Positions 43,389 through 55,363 of a DNA stretch of 64,000 bases are shown piece after piece. How positions within the stretch are numbered: position 1 is the first letter of the stretch; the number at the start of each line of letters is the position of its first letter. Under the pieces are notes generated by a model. The model ran no database searches and was not told the DNA's origin. It worked only from the letters and a program-made list of their open reading frames with translations. Made by a program: the position numbers and the translations under genes. The stretch is from Anthostomella pinea (lineage: Eukaryota; Ascomycota; Sordariomycetes; Xylariales; Xylariaceae): positions 3,658,001 through 3,722,000 of the forward strand of contig CAUWAG010000018.1 in the NCBI GenBank assembly GCA_963556695.1, read 5' to 3'.

Positions 43389-45625
43389 CTACCGATGCGA
43401 GCCCTGGCTGTTGTGGTGATCGTCGCCATCGTGGTGTAAAGTTACACTGTTGAACTCCTCGAAGGGATCAACGGCTTCGACGCCCGGGGTCGCCAGTCCG
43501 CTGTCTAACGGCACACCTGGCAACCGTGACCCAGTGATGTCAACACTTTCACTCTCCTTGACGTTCCTAAAGTTGATGGTATCGACGCCATTTCCAGCAT
43601 GGGGTACGATAGGTGGCTTCATGTGTCGAATGAGAGCCCATTGCGTTGTCCGGAAAAAGGGGTGTCCTTTGATATCAGAGGCACCGGCTCTCGCACCTAG
43701 CCTTCGAGTCTCATCCTTGATGAGCAGCTTCCTGACAAGTGACTTGCAGAGACTAGCACAGGTTAGCATCGTGTATGAGTTCTGGAAATTCCAACGTAGT
43801 TACGTACTTTGAGACCTGGGGTGCCCCAGAGTGCTCTGGGAAGGGGATTTCTTCACGAAGGATGTTGGCGAAAGTCGCATTACGATTCTTGCCTTTGAAC
43901 GGAGTGGTTCCGTAAAGCATCTCGTAAACCAAAATCCCCAGAGTCCACCAGTCCACAGCACTGGTATGCCCACTACCCTTAATCACTTCTGGGGCAATAT
44001 ACTCCTCAGTGCCCACAAACGAGTTGGTCCTGAAATTGGCGATACACGACTTGGTGTCTATGGTAGGCAGTGAAGAGGTGCTGGCACCGTTCTTACCCAT
44101 GATCATAGTAGGCTTACCACCAGGATCTGACTGCTTCGACAGATCGAAATCCGAAAGCATGATGTGTCCAGACTGATGCAGTAGAATATCTGAGGGGCAT
44201 GTTAATGCAAGCGTACAGGAAGGACAACGACTGCAACTTACTTTCAGGCTTCAGGTCGCGGTATATGAAACCCATCAAGTGAAGGTATTCCAGAGCAGCA
44301 GTGACCTCTGCGGCATAAAATCGAGCGTCATCCTCGGGGATGCATTTGCCGGGACGGGTTTGCAATGCGCGGAAGAATTCTCCACCACTGCAGTATTCCA
44401 TACACAAGTAAAGGTGGTCCTCGGACTGGAAAGAGTGGTATAGGGTCACAATGAACGGGTGATTACTCGTTGCAAGGATCTCCTGCTCGGCCAAGGCTCT
44501 CTTGATCTTGTTGCGCTTGATCATCTCCTTCTTGCTCAGAACTGTTCTTGTCAGTCAAACCAGCAAACTGGTGTGAAGCATAGTAGAGCACACACCTTTC
44601 ATGGCGTAAAGCCTCGTGCTCTTCTTCTCTCTGACGAGATATACCTTGCCCACATCGCCCTTTCCAATAAGCTTGATCTTGTCGAAACTGGCGGGACCAA
44701 CTTCGACGGTGCGGACCTTGATCGAATTGGAACTGTACGTTCGGCGGAAGGCCAATGGGTGGTGGCCCGGCGGAGGCAGGGCGGCCAGGCCATCACTATC
44801 GGGTACGGCGAGAGAATCGGTGGGCGAGGTTTTCGCGTCGGCGAATCCCAAACTCGAGGCATTTCCATTATGCATCAAAGGCTCCTTTCCAAGCTCAGCG
44901 GTGGCCGGTCTCTCGCCATCGCCTTTGCCCTGTTTCGAGAAGAGGCCTTGTGCGTTCGGGGCACTAGCAACCCTCCGTAGCTTCCTCGCCAATTCCTCCT
45001 TCGTAGCGTTGGTGGGCTGTGGTTTCTCGCCATCTGGACCGTCAACTCTAAAGCTCGGTGTATCGGGTGGACTGGGCGGTACGGAACCTTGATTGTGATG
45101 GCGGAGGCCGGGCTGGCCCTGGTGAGCGAAGTAGGGGTTTATGTTGGCGGTAGGACTCATGGCGTCGTCGAGGGGGTTTCCTTCGCTCGCGGTGGTGTTT
45201 GTCCTCAGCCTGCCGACGGTGGTGAAGAAGCGCCCTCTAGACTGGCGGAAGCCGGCCTTGTTCTCCGACTTGAGAGGGTGGTCGCGGTCGAGCGACTTCT
45301 CCTTGTCGGCGTTGCCACTGTGGTTGATGCGAAAGAAGTTCTTCAGCTTCTGATTGAAATGGCCAGGGCTGTTGCCGGCGGTGTTCGGGGACTTGGAGGG
45401 CATAATGCCGGAGCTGGTGTCGGATTGGGACTCGGTTTCTATGTCAGGAGTCGGGTGATGCCATGATGCAAAGCGTTGTTTGAGGCGAATCGGAAGAAGA
45501 GGCCCTCGGCGGTTGCGGTGGGAGGACGAGGTTGGTGAAGTGGAGGAGGGATGGTTGACGAGACTGGGGCTGGGACTGTGACTGGGGTCGGTTTCCACCG
45601 AAGGCACTGGTCCATCGGAAGCCAT
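43389..45625 (-). CDS. nrc-2: AGC-family Ser/Thr kinase NRC-2
   Basis: Homologue of Neurospora nrc-2 and yeast Fpk1/Kin82, kinases that regulate lipid flippases, polarity and repression of conidiation. Exons on the minus strand: 45625-44596, 44541-44242, 44189-43808 and 43752-43389, 691 residues; introns are 52-55 nt. A Ser/Pro-rich regulatory region of about 310 residues precedes the kinase domain: [12 protein letters not shown] (Gly loop), YAMK (ATP Lys, split by intron 1), [14 protein letters not shown] (catalytic loop, split by intron 2), SDFDLSKQ (DFD in place of DFG, usual in this subfamily), [14 protein letters not shown], and the C-lobe [19 protein letters not shown]. The C-terminal extension ([28 protein letters not shown]) fits the AGC tail. 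Catalytic residues are all present. Confidence 0.95.
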
Positions 45626-47455
45626 GGCGGCGGCTTGCGGCTACCGTACTGCAACAGTGCTGGCAGGCTGGATCTGGGCTCAGGGCAGAGACCCAAGTAA
45701 CAAAGCTGGGTAGCTGGGCAGCTGGATGGAGCCCGTAACTGATGAATCGGGTCTGAATCGGGTGGACTGGCCGACTGGCTGGTCTGTGGTCTGGCTCTTT
45801 GAGCAATGAGAGAGGGGCTCGGAGGCTCGGGGGTCGGGGGGGGCTGAGTCCACTAGGATAACGTTGCGTTGAGCCCTGGGGTTCTGCTAGTGCCTTTGCT
45901 TGCTAATCCAACCCTGTCAACCCAATCACTGCCAAGGTTGTTCTGTCCTGACGGGGAATCATTGGACGACTGGACGAGGAGGAGCTGGTGCCAGCTGCCA
46001 GCTGCCAATGCAGGCAGGCAGTTGCGATGGCGATGGCGATTCCGAGTCTTTCTTTACCACCCGCATCCAACCTGCAAAGCATCCCAATCTCTCTGTCTCT
46101 CTGTCTCTCTGTCTCTGCCATACGGGGTCAGCCCCGATAACTAGCACAGCCTGGAACACAGCACACGCCAGGTTGGAGAGTGTTGGCGGTAAATCGGCAA
46201 TGCGCTGTCAATGGTCATGTACTGGACGGGTAGCCCCGGGAGATCCAGGAGACGGGAAGGGCTAGACCGTGATCGTTCGGGTTGATGTCACAGAGATCCC
46301 TGGGCAGGAGGAGGTAATATGTACCTCGAGGCGACAGGGCTGCTAGGAAAACATTCGACGTGAAAGAATCGAACTGAGGGCGTGGGAGAACTGGAATAGT
46401 AGGTAGCACAGATGAAGGATCGTAGGTTGTATGTGAGGAGGGCTCTTCCTGACCGGGCTTTACAAAGAGAGCAACGTGTTCGCGCGCGTTATTCCGTTAT
46501 TCCGTTATTCATAGGCACTTTTCAAGTTGACAGTCACCTGCACGTATCTCATGCGTTTCTTCAAGTGCTGCGCAGTATTGTACGGTACCCGTCAAGCCCG
46601 TTAAAGACATACACTCACTCACTACCTTATGTATGTAGCCGGCTTAGACCCCACAGTTCGGCATCACCGTGACACAACCAGCGTCTTTACTATTTAGTTA
46701 CCGAGATCCAACGCATTTCTTCTGTGCCTGCTTGTATGAACGGATCCTCCGATGCAGGATTGTCAGGGGGCTGACATCATTCCCATTGATATTCGCGAGA
46801 CGCATCAGCAGGATGGCGTAGGTTTTGCCTCTTGAGCACACGCTGGGAGCAGCAACAGACCCCATGACGTTGGACGTGTGCCACCAAGGGCGAGAATATT
46901 CCACCGAGTCATGGACTGCCTGTTCAGGCTCGAATAGGGGTTCGACTGATCTATCATTCGGTTGCCCCTATCCAGTACCCGAAATGGCCTGTTGTCAACG
47001 CCTCACTCTACGCCTTCTCTGATAAGACAGCCCACAAGACAGTCCAAACAGCAAGTCATTTCAGGAGCCGCATCCTTCTAGGCGAGCGCCGAGACATGGC
47101 AGCTAACTTGGAGGACAAAGCCAAAGTTACTCTGGCGTGGTGCCCAAACCTGAGATATGATAGGGGGCACTCATAAAGCTTATTGCAACCTGGCGGATAA
47201 GAACGGTGTAATGGGAAAACATCGCGTCATTCGCTCGACTGATATGAATGTCCAAAGCAAAGGTTTCCCAACTGCTTGGCTTATGGTAGTGTCTCCCCTA
47301 TCCTCAACTCATCACACAAGTGCTGTAGTCTTTAATGACGCCTGGAAAGACGTCGGGGAGGGAGCAGTCGTAGGAGGTATTGATCATCTGAGAAGTCGAA
47401 CGACAACACTATCCTGGGTCTCCAGTTAGAGAAGCCACACCGTCCTCCACCATCA
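45626..47455. other. Long intergenic region
   Basis: Promoter side of nrc-2 and 3' flank of the AT-hook gene. It holds a microsatellite at 46088-46118 and a short TTATTCCG repeat near 46490. No gene seen. Confidence 0.45.
46088..46118. repeat. TCTCTCTG microsatellite
   Basis: Three to four tandem copies of an 8-bp CT/TG unit. Confidence 0.8.
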
Positions 47456-48607
47456 TCACCCCGAAATCCCCATCGCCTGCTTCAGATAGTCGTCCTCGGA
47501 AACAGCATTCTCGTTCTGCTGAATCAGCAGTTTCTTCAGCCGTCGCTTCCTCTCCTTGTACTGCTGATCGTTCTCCTCCTGCTGCCCGCGTACCGACGGC
47601 GTGACCTGCCTGCCATCCTTGTCGAAGAGGTAAAGCGGCAACTTGGCGTCATCCCGCTCGAGCGTGCCGACGCCCTCGTTTTGGTAGCCCTCGCCCATGT
47701 GCCACAGATACCATTGGAAGTGCTCCTCCTCGATGTGCTCATCAAACTCCTCCGGGGTCGCGAACTGCACCGGCGCATCCTTCTGGGCGCACTTCGGCCA
47801 CCTGCAGATAAGGGGGTGGGCATCGCCGTGGATGAACGAGACGTGTTTGCGCAACGTCTCCATGTTCTGCAGCTCCGCCGGACAGGGCGAGATCGGCCCG
47901 TCGGCTATCCACTCGCACTTGTAGGGCTGGTACTCCGGATTCGAGCGTAGATACTGATTTCGGGCTGACGGCTCTGGGGCGCGCGGTGGACGGCCGCGGC
48001 GCTTCGGTTCCTGACCTTGGCCGTTAGCTGCTGCTGCCTCCTTCTTCTTCTTAGGCTCGCGCGCATTGGTGTCGCCGCTCGAGCTTGCGTATGACATGCC
48101 CGGCTTCCAGCCCTTGGGTCGGCCCCTCTTCTTAGTCTGAAGTGCCGGTCCTTCGCCCCTGCTTTCATTGAAGGCGAGTGCATCGGTGACTTTATCTCCC
48201 TTTTTCGCCATTGTTGCTATTTGTTGTTGCTGTGATTTTGGTGGCGGCGGTTTCCGGGCCCGATCTGAGAGGACAGCTGTTCCGCCTCGATAGGGCTGGG
48301 TGAAGGGAGCGCGGGGGGTTGCTGAGGAAGATCGGATGTGGACTGCTAGTCGAGTACCTGATGGCGTTGATGGGTGTTTTGCAGAGGTGAGGGGTGAATT
48401 CATTTTCAGCTCTCCCTGAGGTGTTTGTTGTCGTGAATGAAGTGGCCTGGTGATGTTGTTCGGCTGTGGTTTGATAAGGTCCGAGACCACAACTGGCAAG
48501 AATCCATCCTCCTTCATTTCCTCGTCAACTGAGCCAGGAGCCATTCTGGTATCGCCCTTGCTCGTTACCTCGGCTTCATTCTGACCAGCCACATGGTTGT
48601 CGGCCAT
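47456..48607 (-). CDS. AT-hook and C2H2-type zinc finger DNA-binding protein
   Basis: Probable nuclear DNA-binding protein, single exon, 383 residues from the ATG at 48607; the frame upstream has no ATG. A later ATG at 48211 (MAKKGDKVTDA) is an alternative start. Two AT-hooks: KKRGRPKGW (about 159-167) and KRRGRPPR (about 202-209), separated by a Lys-rich nuclear localisation-like stretch. Two zinc-finger-like units: CEWIADGPISPCPAELQN with a later His pair (HVSFIHG), and CRWPKCAQ with HIEEEH; spacing is longer than classical C2H2, as in several fungal proteins. The C-terminus is Lys/Arg/Gln-rich coiled coil (QQYKERKRRLKKLLIQQ). The target genes cannot be told. Confidence 0.82.
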   Translation of the reverse strand: MADNHVAGQNEAEVTSKGDTRMAPGSVDEEMKEDGFLPVVVSDLIKPQPNNITRPLHSRQQTPQGELKMNSPLTSAKHPSTPSGTRLAVHIRSSSATPRAPFTQPYRGGTAVLSDRARKPPPPKSQQQQIATMAKKGDKVTDALAFNESRGEGPALQTKKRGRPKGWKPGMSYASSSGDTNAREPKKKKEAAAANGQGQEPKRRGRPPRAPEPSARNQYLRSNPEYQPYKCEWIADGPISPCPAELQNMETLRKHVSFIHGDAHPLICRWPKCAQKDAPVQFATPEEFDEHIEEEHFQWYLWHMGEGYQNEGVGTLERDDAKLPLYLFDKDGRQVTPSVRGQQEENDQQYKERKRRLKKLLIQQNENAVSEDDYLKQAMGISG

Positions 48608-49148
48608 GGCGCCTCGTCCGGAGTTATGAGATGGCAATTGCTCAAAGCACCGCACCTACCAAGAAAGCTAGCTATAGGCTGAGCGCCTTAGCATGTGAGA
48701 GCAAATGTATGAATGAATGGCACTAGTGAGGGTTCTTTGAGTCGGCATTTACGTTGGGACATCATCGTTCGGATGCCAAGGTTTGTGAGAGAAGTCAAGT
48801 ATGAGATGAGATCGTTGGAAGGTCCTAACGCGCTTCTCGTGCGCGTCTGAGAACCTGGGGAATTCCAGTGGTGGGAAAGCTCGGACAGTGCTGAGTGAGA
48901 GTCCGCACTGGGCTTCCATGCACAGCAGGCAGGGTGCTTACAGCGCTAGAACCCCAGCCGCATGCAACTTGGAAGTTGAAGGCACCCCTTGGCCGACGGC
49001 CTCAACATTCTCGAAGCAAGCAAGAAATAAATGAAACCACTTGCGAGAAGACTTCACTTCGGTCTAAGCGGAATGTCTATTCTGACGGTGTAGCTGCCTA
49101 ACTAACGAGCAATAGATCCCCGACCCGGCCACGGCCCGTTCCTCGTCA
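48608..49148. other. Intergenic region
   Basis: Between two minus-strand genes. Nothing recognised. Confidence 0.5.
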
Positions 49149-50976
49149 TCACAAGCTTTCCTTGATCAAAGAGGCCGCCATCTCTGCGACGCCATACACA
49201 GTAGCCTGAGCGTTCGTGCGTGGAATGATGAGCACAATGCTCGCATCGCAAACGCGGAGGTTTGGGCAGCCGTACACACGAAGCTTCTCATCGACCACAC
49301 CTCCAAGTTCGCGGGACATCATGGAGCAAGTGCCCATGTAATGGGTTTGCCCCTTAGATGTGCGTTTGACATAGTCTCTGGCGGCCCGCATGTCCGTGAA
49401 GAGCTTCTTCTGCGGGTCCTTGAGACGGCTGGCGAGCGGCTCTGCATGACAGATGCTCTCGTCTATGAAGCGGATATGGAGCGCTAATACTTCGAGGTCG
49501 AGGGGGTGCGATAGATAACGCGGGTTGATCACAAGTCCGCCGTTGCCCCGCGCGCTGTCGGGCTCGGAACTGGTGATGTGCACTGAGCCACGCGAGAGCG
49601 GATGTGCAAGCGACAGCACGATCGAGAAGTGATTCCCGGGAGGCCGATACGCCGGGTTGTCCGAATCAAATGGCGAATACGCAGGCGCTGCGAGATACAC
49701 ACCGGAAGCCTCTTTCGGATCTGTCAAGACGGCGCGTATGAAGGATTCGTGGACTGAGGCAAAGGCTCGCGTACAGTTCTGCGTCACCTGAGCGTGCTTG
49801 GTGTTCTCCATGACGCTCAAAAGCTCATCGATGTCTTTGCTCGGCAATGGCAACTGAGCCGATGCGACGATATTGCTGCTGGCCAAAGGACCCGCACCTC
49901 TGCGGTAAGCCTCTATAGCGGCGGCGGTTGCGGCTGGATCTTTGCGTAGAAGAGGGTCAAGCGTCTCCTCGTCGTCTCGTATCTCAAAGGTCACGCCAGT
50001 CACCACATGGTTTTGTAGGTTCTCGCCCACATATGGGTTATCAATGACGACGTCGATACCCAGGCTTCTGAGCAAGTCACTGCCGCCGATGCCAGAAAGT
50101 TCGAGCAGCCTTGGAGAGTTGATGGTGCCTGCAGCAAGCACCACCTCTTTATGAGCCTTGACGGTTTCTGTCATCCCATTTCGCACATACTGGACACCAC
50201 CTGCAACGATACTGCCCGGGCTCGTGCTCTCGAGGAGGATTTTAGTCGCTGTGGCTCCCGTAAGCACGGTGAGATTGGCTCTCGTGCTCGCTGCTGTGAG
50301 GTACGTGTTGGCCGAACAACTCCTCTGTTTCTTTACTGGGTCCACAGACTGGGGGATGATAAGAGAGCCAGACACTCGACCAGAAAATGGATCCTCTAGG
50401 GGAAACCCGAGCGTATCCAGAGTGTCCGTCCAGACTTTGGTCCATCCACTTCCCGAGTCGGAAACGTTCAGTTGGACTGGACCATCCCCCACCGTCGTAC
50501 TATCCAGCTTGTGCAAGGTACATGATTTTCTGACAGATTTCTCGAAAGTAGGCCAGTCCCAGCCCTTATTTCCCAGTTGGCTCCAAGCGTCAACATTGAG
50601 CTTGGAGGTTGGGGTAAAAAGGTAGCTGTTCAATGCACTGGAACCGCCCAGAGCGCGGCCTTGCGAGAATGTGAGCTCCTTGCCGCCAAGGCCCTCCTGT
50701 GCAAGAAAACGTCAGGTCGTCTCGGAAATCCACCCACTGTATGGACTGGTTGGGTGAGTGGAATACCTGGGGGGCAGTACGAAAGGCCCAATCGGCGGAG
50801 GAATTGGCTAAGAGTGGCCACATAGCAGGTGTTAGGAACTGCGGCTTCGACATCTCGTCCTCGCCGGCCTCAAGGACAGCAACAACTAGATTGGGATCCT
50901 CGGAAAGGCGAGCAGCCAGTACAAGGCCGGCCGTCCCCCCGCCGACGATAACGACGTCGTAGCTGGCAGTCGCCAT
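49149..50976 (-). CDS. GMC oxidoreductase (choline dehydrogenase-like)
   Basis: FAD-dependent oxidoreductase of the glucose-methanol-choline family. Exons on the minus strand: 50976-50767 and 50696-49149, 585 residues. The 70-nt intron 50697-50766 joins ADWAFRTAPQ to EGLGGKELTFSQGRALGGSS. FAD fingerprint VVIVGGGTAGLVLAARLSE near residue 8; GMC signature 1 GRALGGSSALNSYLF; signature 2 GTINSPRLLELSGIG. Near the C-terminus are THYMGTCSM and NLRVCDASIVLIIPRTNAQA, which hold the usual active-site region and the conserved Asn. There is no secretion signal, so an intracellular enzyme acting on an alcohol is likely; the substrate is unknown. No neighbouring biosynthetic genes. Confidence 0.92.
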
Positions 50977-51806
50977 AGCTTGAAGCCTTGCTCTGATGCA
51001 GAGATAAAGCAGGAGAGAAACAAATGAGATATCTGCGGCAGAAACTTTAGCCCGGAACTGAAGCTCGTTTGCTTGGCATAAATACCCGTGATGAAGGCAA
51101 GGGGCCGCTGAATACCTGCACGTAGTCTTGCTTGCTGAAGCTGCCCAGAGAGATATTGGTACCATCTCTCCCTGGTATCTCAGTACCTGGGTGGAGAAAC
51201 CCTGTTTCTGCCTGCTCGGGTTTCACAGAACACCCAGGATGAGGTCGTAATAGGTGAATTGCGCAGAGGTGGCCGGGTAGTTCATGCAGTTGGCTGTTGA
51301 TACATCAAAGGTAAGGGGTCTGCCTATGCCGGCAATCGCCAACAAGATGGTGGGAGGTGGAACACAGAGCGGCCGCCGGACGGGAAACCCCCTCCCCGCG
51401 CCGCCCCCAGCTTCATATTATCCCACAGATAGGGGTACCGTCGTGCCGATTCGCCCCTGAAGGTCGGTTGTATTGACACCAGACTATGGACGTTCACTAC
51501 CTACACATCTACTCTAGGTGCTGCATGCTGACGCGCGGCGCGATAAGTAGGACTCTGGCTCATATCACATTTCCCCAAAGCCTGCTTCTGGCACGGCGCG
51601 TCAACAAAGGCAGTGTGTCTCCGAACGTAACATTGTGCAGTACCGAAAACATGAGTAAAAGACGATGAAGGCCCTTGACTTTGGTTGTCTTGGGGCATGC
51701 TTTCTGTTTTCACAGTCGACACAATATAAAAGGTACCATTATGACTTGGACTTCTAATGGACTCTAATCCTCCCTGCGAGTACACTTGTCCGAGCTACAT
51801 AACACC
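50977..51806. other. Intergenic region, promoter of a possible small gene
   Basis: Holds a TATA-like AATATAAAAGG near 51722, about 85 bases before the ATG at 51807. No other gene seen. Confidence 0.4.
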
Positions 51807-52307
51807 ATGATGTCTTCCCAGCTGTTACCGCAGGCGCAGGCACAGGTAAGCCACTGCATCGACCTGATACCCCCTAGCTTGAGTACCTTTCCAAGTTGAC
51901 ACTAAGCAGGTCGGACATGTGTCCTTCGGCTGGAAAGGGCCTTTCAGCCAGTATTGCTCATCTCACGTTGGCCAGAGGGATGTTAGGATACCGTTCCAGA
52001 TACATGCCTATCAACGACTCTGGAGCCAGAGCCGTTGGTATCAGCGCCGACGAGACGGATGACAAGACCAACTTCTCGACTTCCGAAACCATCCTGGACA
52101 ATTCCACCGGCCTGAGACTCGTATTTGCCGGTATGCGAGACAGTCATTTCTTGAGGCGAATATGAACGCACAGACTACGGCGAAGAAGGCTCATCGTCGC
52201 CATGCGTCATCTCGGCTGCCGCAGCTGTAACACCTGTACCTAGTCATGATACTCGTCTGCTATTCCAGCCGTCTATATCTTGCCAACGTGAGCCGCTGCG
52301 CACGTAG
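51807..52307 (+). CDS. Possible small four-exon gene of unknown function
   Basis: Built by hand and not recognised. Exons 51807-51845, 51910-51950, 52000-52130 and 52174-52307 join in frame to 114 residues starting MMSSQLLPQAQAQ and including GISADETDDKTNFSTSETIL and LVFADYGEEGSSSPCV. Support: GC-ending codons through exon 3, GT-AG ends at all three introns (64, 49 and 43 nt), a TATA-like box 85 bases upstream, and a start in CACCATGATG context. There is no signal peptide. Against it: one donor (gtattg) is weak, the second and third introns are short, and no domain is visible. Confidence 0.4.
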
Positions 52308-52430
52308 GTTGTTATTACATGATACATTTGTCGTTGGACGAGTGGTCTTGTCTCTCGAACGTGTCACACAACAGCCCTCTTTGAAGACCTCAGCATCGTC
52401 TATCACCACATCGCATGGGCCCATAGTCTC

Positions 52431-52438
52431 TATTTAAG
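52431..52438 (+). promoter_or_regulatory. TATA-like box of the small secreted protein gene
   Basis: TATTTAAG about 120 bases upstream of the ATG at 52560. Confidence 0.45.
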
Positions 52439-52559
52439 GGGCCGATCCCAAACCATTGGGACAATAAGCATCAAAGAAATAAACCCCACCGGGCCTCTGA
52501 TATACGAGACTTCCCTATACACTCGCACCACTCCACAACGCCAGCCAGCACGAAAGACA

Positions 52560-53055
52560 ATGAAGTCCGTCAGCCTCGCTTCCGTCGCCCTGCTCCTCGC
52601 TTCAGGCATCAATGCCGCCGGCAAGTGCAAGCAGGGCGAGAACTATTGCGGGAGCGAACTGCTCAAGGCAGGTCAGTATCAACGTCTTCCATCGCGTAGC
52701 CTCTCTCTTCTCCTTCGGGTTGATTCCCGCCTCCTACGCACATGGGACAAGCGCCAAAGAAAATGCCCTCAAGGTGTCAGTATCAACCGACGCGCTATAC
52801 GCCAATCCAATTGCCCTTTTTTTCTTTCTTACCGTTCGACTGGTTCTGATATTATTCATAGACCACGACCAGTCCCAGATAGACCAGTCGCTGTTCGACG
52901 CCGGCGAGGACAACTACTACGCGGCCGATGGAGGCGACGATACGCTCTTCTACTGTTTCGGCGGCGAAGACAACGAGGGCCTCATCAAGTTCCTGGAAGT
53001 ATGTGACTGGAAATGCGACGACGCCGGGCAGGGCAACGGCGATCAGTGCTACTGA
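52560..53055 (+). CDS. Small secreted cysteine-rich protein
   Basis: Exons 52560-52671 and 52862-53055 give 101 residues. The N-terminus MKSVSLASVALLLASGINAA is a clear signal peptide. The mature part of about 80 residues has six cysteines (GKCKQ, NYCGS, FYCFG, EVCDW, WKCDD, DQCY at the very end), enough for three disulfides, and is strongly acidic (Asp/Glu/Gln-rich). The 190-nt intron is long for this genome but has gtcagt, a long T-rich tract and a tag acceptor, and it links two open frames. No family recognised. Small, secreted, Cys-rich orphans of this kind are typical effector candidates in plant-associated fungi; that role is inference. Confidence 0.7.
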
Positions 53056-53714
53056 ATGTTACCTTTTGACACGGGCAGGGTAACACCGGTGTGAAGGCGA
53101 TCTGAAACGGATGTTAAAAAAGTCCTGGTATTGGAATAAACACTCTCTGTCAAACACAACATTATCAATCTTCTTGATTTCCTGGCTCCTGTGCAGTCTG
53201 ACCTGTACATATCTCGATTCGGAACGAATGCTATGTGCTGACCCAAACTGGCCTTCCTCCATCGAAGGCGGATGGCAGTGCCGTAGTAGTGCCTCGAAAG
53301 ATATATTCACTGTACTCCCTTCACAGGGAGTTGTATCAATAAGCAAGCAGGCGTAGACAGTCATCATCTCCACTGGTGTCACTGATGGTGGTGCGAGCAA
53401 GGCAGGTGAGTGAACTGTCCAAGGTCTCTTTGTGAAGTAGGACGTCTCGTAAGATTCATAAAACCCTAAGACAGATGACTGAGTTTGGTTATTCCATCAA
53501 CAGCTGAACTGTTGTGCCCGGCTCTCGATGGAGGGGCAACAGCTCAAGCTGGGGAATAGCTTTCGTTCAGGTTCAGAAACGATAGGCACACCGAAGCCAA
53601 GGTCTCCATATCTCACACATTCTTGGCTCGTCGCTTATTTCGATCCGCATTGATCGTAAGATGATTATCTCAATCCATCTCAAGTGTCCGTCAGGCGATA
53701 GTGAATGGTGAGTC
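53056..53714. other. Convergent intergenic region
   Basis: Between the small secreted protein gene and TMA46. No gene seen. Confidence 0.5.
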
Positions 53715-54823
53715 TCATGCCCCGACGCCAGCACCTTCGGTACCGTTCGCGGCGGCCAGCCGTTCCGCCTCATTCTTCTCTCGGAGCGCTTCAGTTTCCC
53801 GTCGCATTTTCTCCAAATTCCAGGCGTCGTCGCCGTCATCGCCGTCGTAATCGTCCTCAGCCTCGGACTCGTCCTCTTTATATCTCCAGTCACCACTTTC
53901 GAACAACGCACGGCCAGTGTGTTCCTTCTGTTGACGGGCTTGTTCTTCGGCAGTCTTCTTGTCCATTCGATCCTTCTTCCATTTGGCGAAAGACTCTGGA
54001 GTCACCGGCGTAAGTGTGCCAGTAAGCTTGTGTCTCTCCGACTCTAGGAAATCCTCCAGGGTCAGAGTCTTGAGCGGGGACTTGTCCAGAAGAGCTTTCT
54101 CGGCGGCACGCTGCTCTTTGGTCTTGAGGACGAAGCTGCAAGAGTGGTTAGCGGGAGATCTTGGGACAAATGCACCGGAACTGAATTGACTTACCCTGGT
54201 GGAAGAGCATGCTTGTATTTGCAGTCGTTACCTCCGTTTGGGCACACCCAGAACCAACCGTATTTGCCGTCCTCGATAGCTTCGATGAAAAACTTGCAGA
54301 CCTTGTCGGTGCCGGTCTGTTGGTTGCCCTTCTTGGATAGTACGACCTTTCGTAGCTTCTCCTCGTCCCAGTCGTCGTTTGTCTCTTTCTTTTTCTTCTC
54401 CTCTTCTCCGGCTCTGTCATCGGTGTAGAGGTTTATCTTCTCGGTCTTGCGCTCAACCGACAAGTCGTGGGAAAACTTGCACTTCTTTCCCTTCTCGCAA
54501 TTCCCCTTCTTGAAGAATATACAGACGACGGTCTTGGGATCGACGCCGAACGGAACCTTCTGGACTTGGACGGGCTTAGCAAGCATAGCTTCGGCTTCGC
54601 GCTTGGCGTCTTCGGCGGCCTTCTTTTCGCGTAGGCGTGCCTCTTTCTCAGCTTGCTTCCTCTTCTCGTCAGCGGTACCGCCGGCTTTGGAAGAAGCCTC
54701 GATCTGCTTGATCTGTCTCTGAGCTGCTCCTCCTTTCTTGTTCTTCATTCCAAAAGTCTTGTCCACGGCGACTTTGCCACCAGCAGGCTTCTTCCCTCCA
54801 TCGTCCTTCTTTTTGGGGGGCAT
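53715..54823 (-). CDS. TMA46: Translation machinery-associated protein 46
   Basis: CCCH zinc finger protein of the Tma46/ZC3H15 (DFRP1) family, which binds and stabilises the ribosome-associated GTPase Rbg1/DRG1. Exons on the minus strand: 54823-54195 and 54135-53715, 349 residues; the 59-nt intron joins HALPPG to FVLKTKEQR. The start gives [12 protein letters not shown], the usual basic N-terminus. Finger 1 is [19 protein letters not shown] (C-x7-C-x5-C-x3-H). The second, with a longer first loop, ends [12 protein letters not shown]. The DFRP region [14 protein letters not shown] and the following Lys/Glu helices bind the GTPase in homologues. The tail is acidic. Identification is firm. Confidence 0.95.
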
Positions 54824-55363
54824 TTTGACCGCTCGAGGGAGTTGGTTATCTCTGTCGGAGTGAGGTGTCGCGGATCGACTTTTGGGTTGCAGCAAAGTGG
54901 AAAGTATTCGGAAAATCAACTTCTGGCGCTCCGCAGATGAATCAGTGAATGAAATCGTTGGTGGGCTGTGAATGATGCATGTGGTGGGGAAAGCTGATCC
55001 AAACACCCGCGTACGCCACATGACTGGATCGGACTGTAATCATAGTGGCGCAAACTCTGCACAGCCACAGTCGATTGTTACAGGGGCTACCTCTCGGATT
55101 ACGTACTCATTGCTGGAGCTGTCAACCCAGCAAGCTGTCCTCCCACATGCATTCGACCCCAGGCCAGTACACCCACTTTCCTTCGAGTCTTCGCAAAGAG
55201 CAACATATCGATCACCATATCGCTGCACTGTAAGTCAAAGAAGGCTGGTAGCACGAATCTTGTAAGAGTCGCAATCTGACCGTACACATAGAGCGTTGAT
55301 CTGCTGAAGAGGCCCGAGTCGCATCTACCCTACTACAACGACGTCCTTCGTGCCGACTTCACC
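54824..55363. promoter_or_regulatory. Divergent promoter of TMA46 and OST4, with a 5' UTR intron
   Basis: Separates two divergent start codons. On the OST4 side a likely 62-nt 5' UTR intron lies at 55230-55291 (gtaagt, branch ctgac, acceptor tag). Confidence 0.55.
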
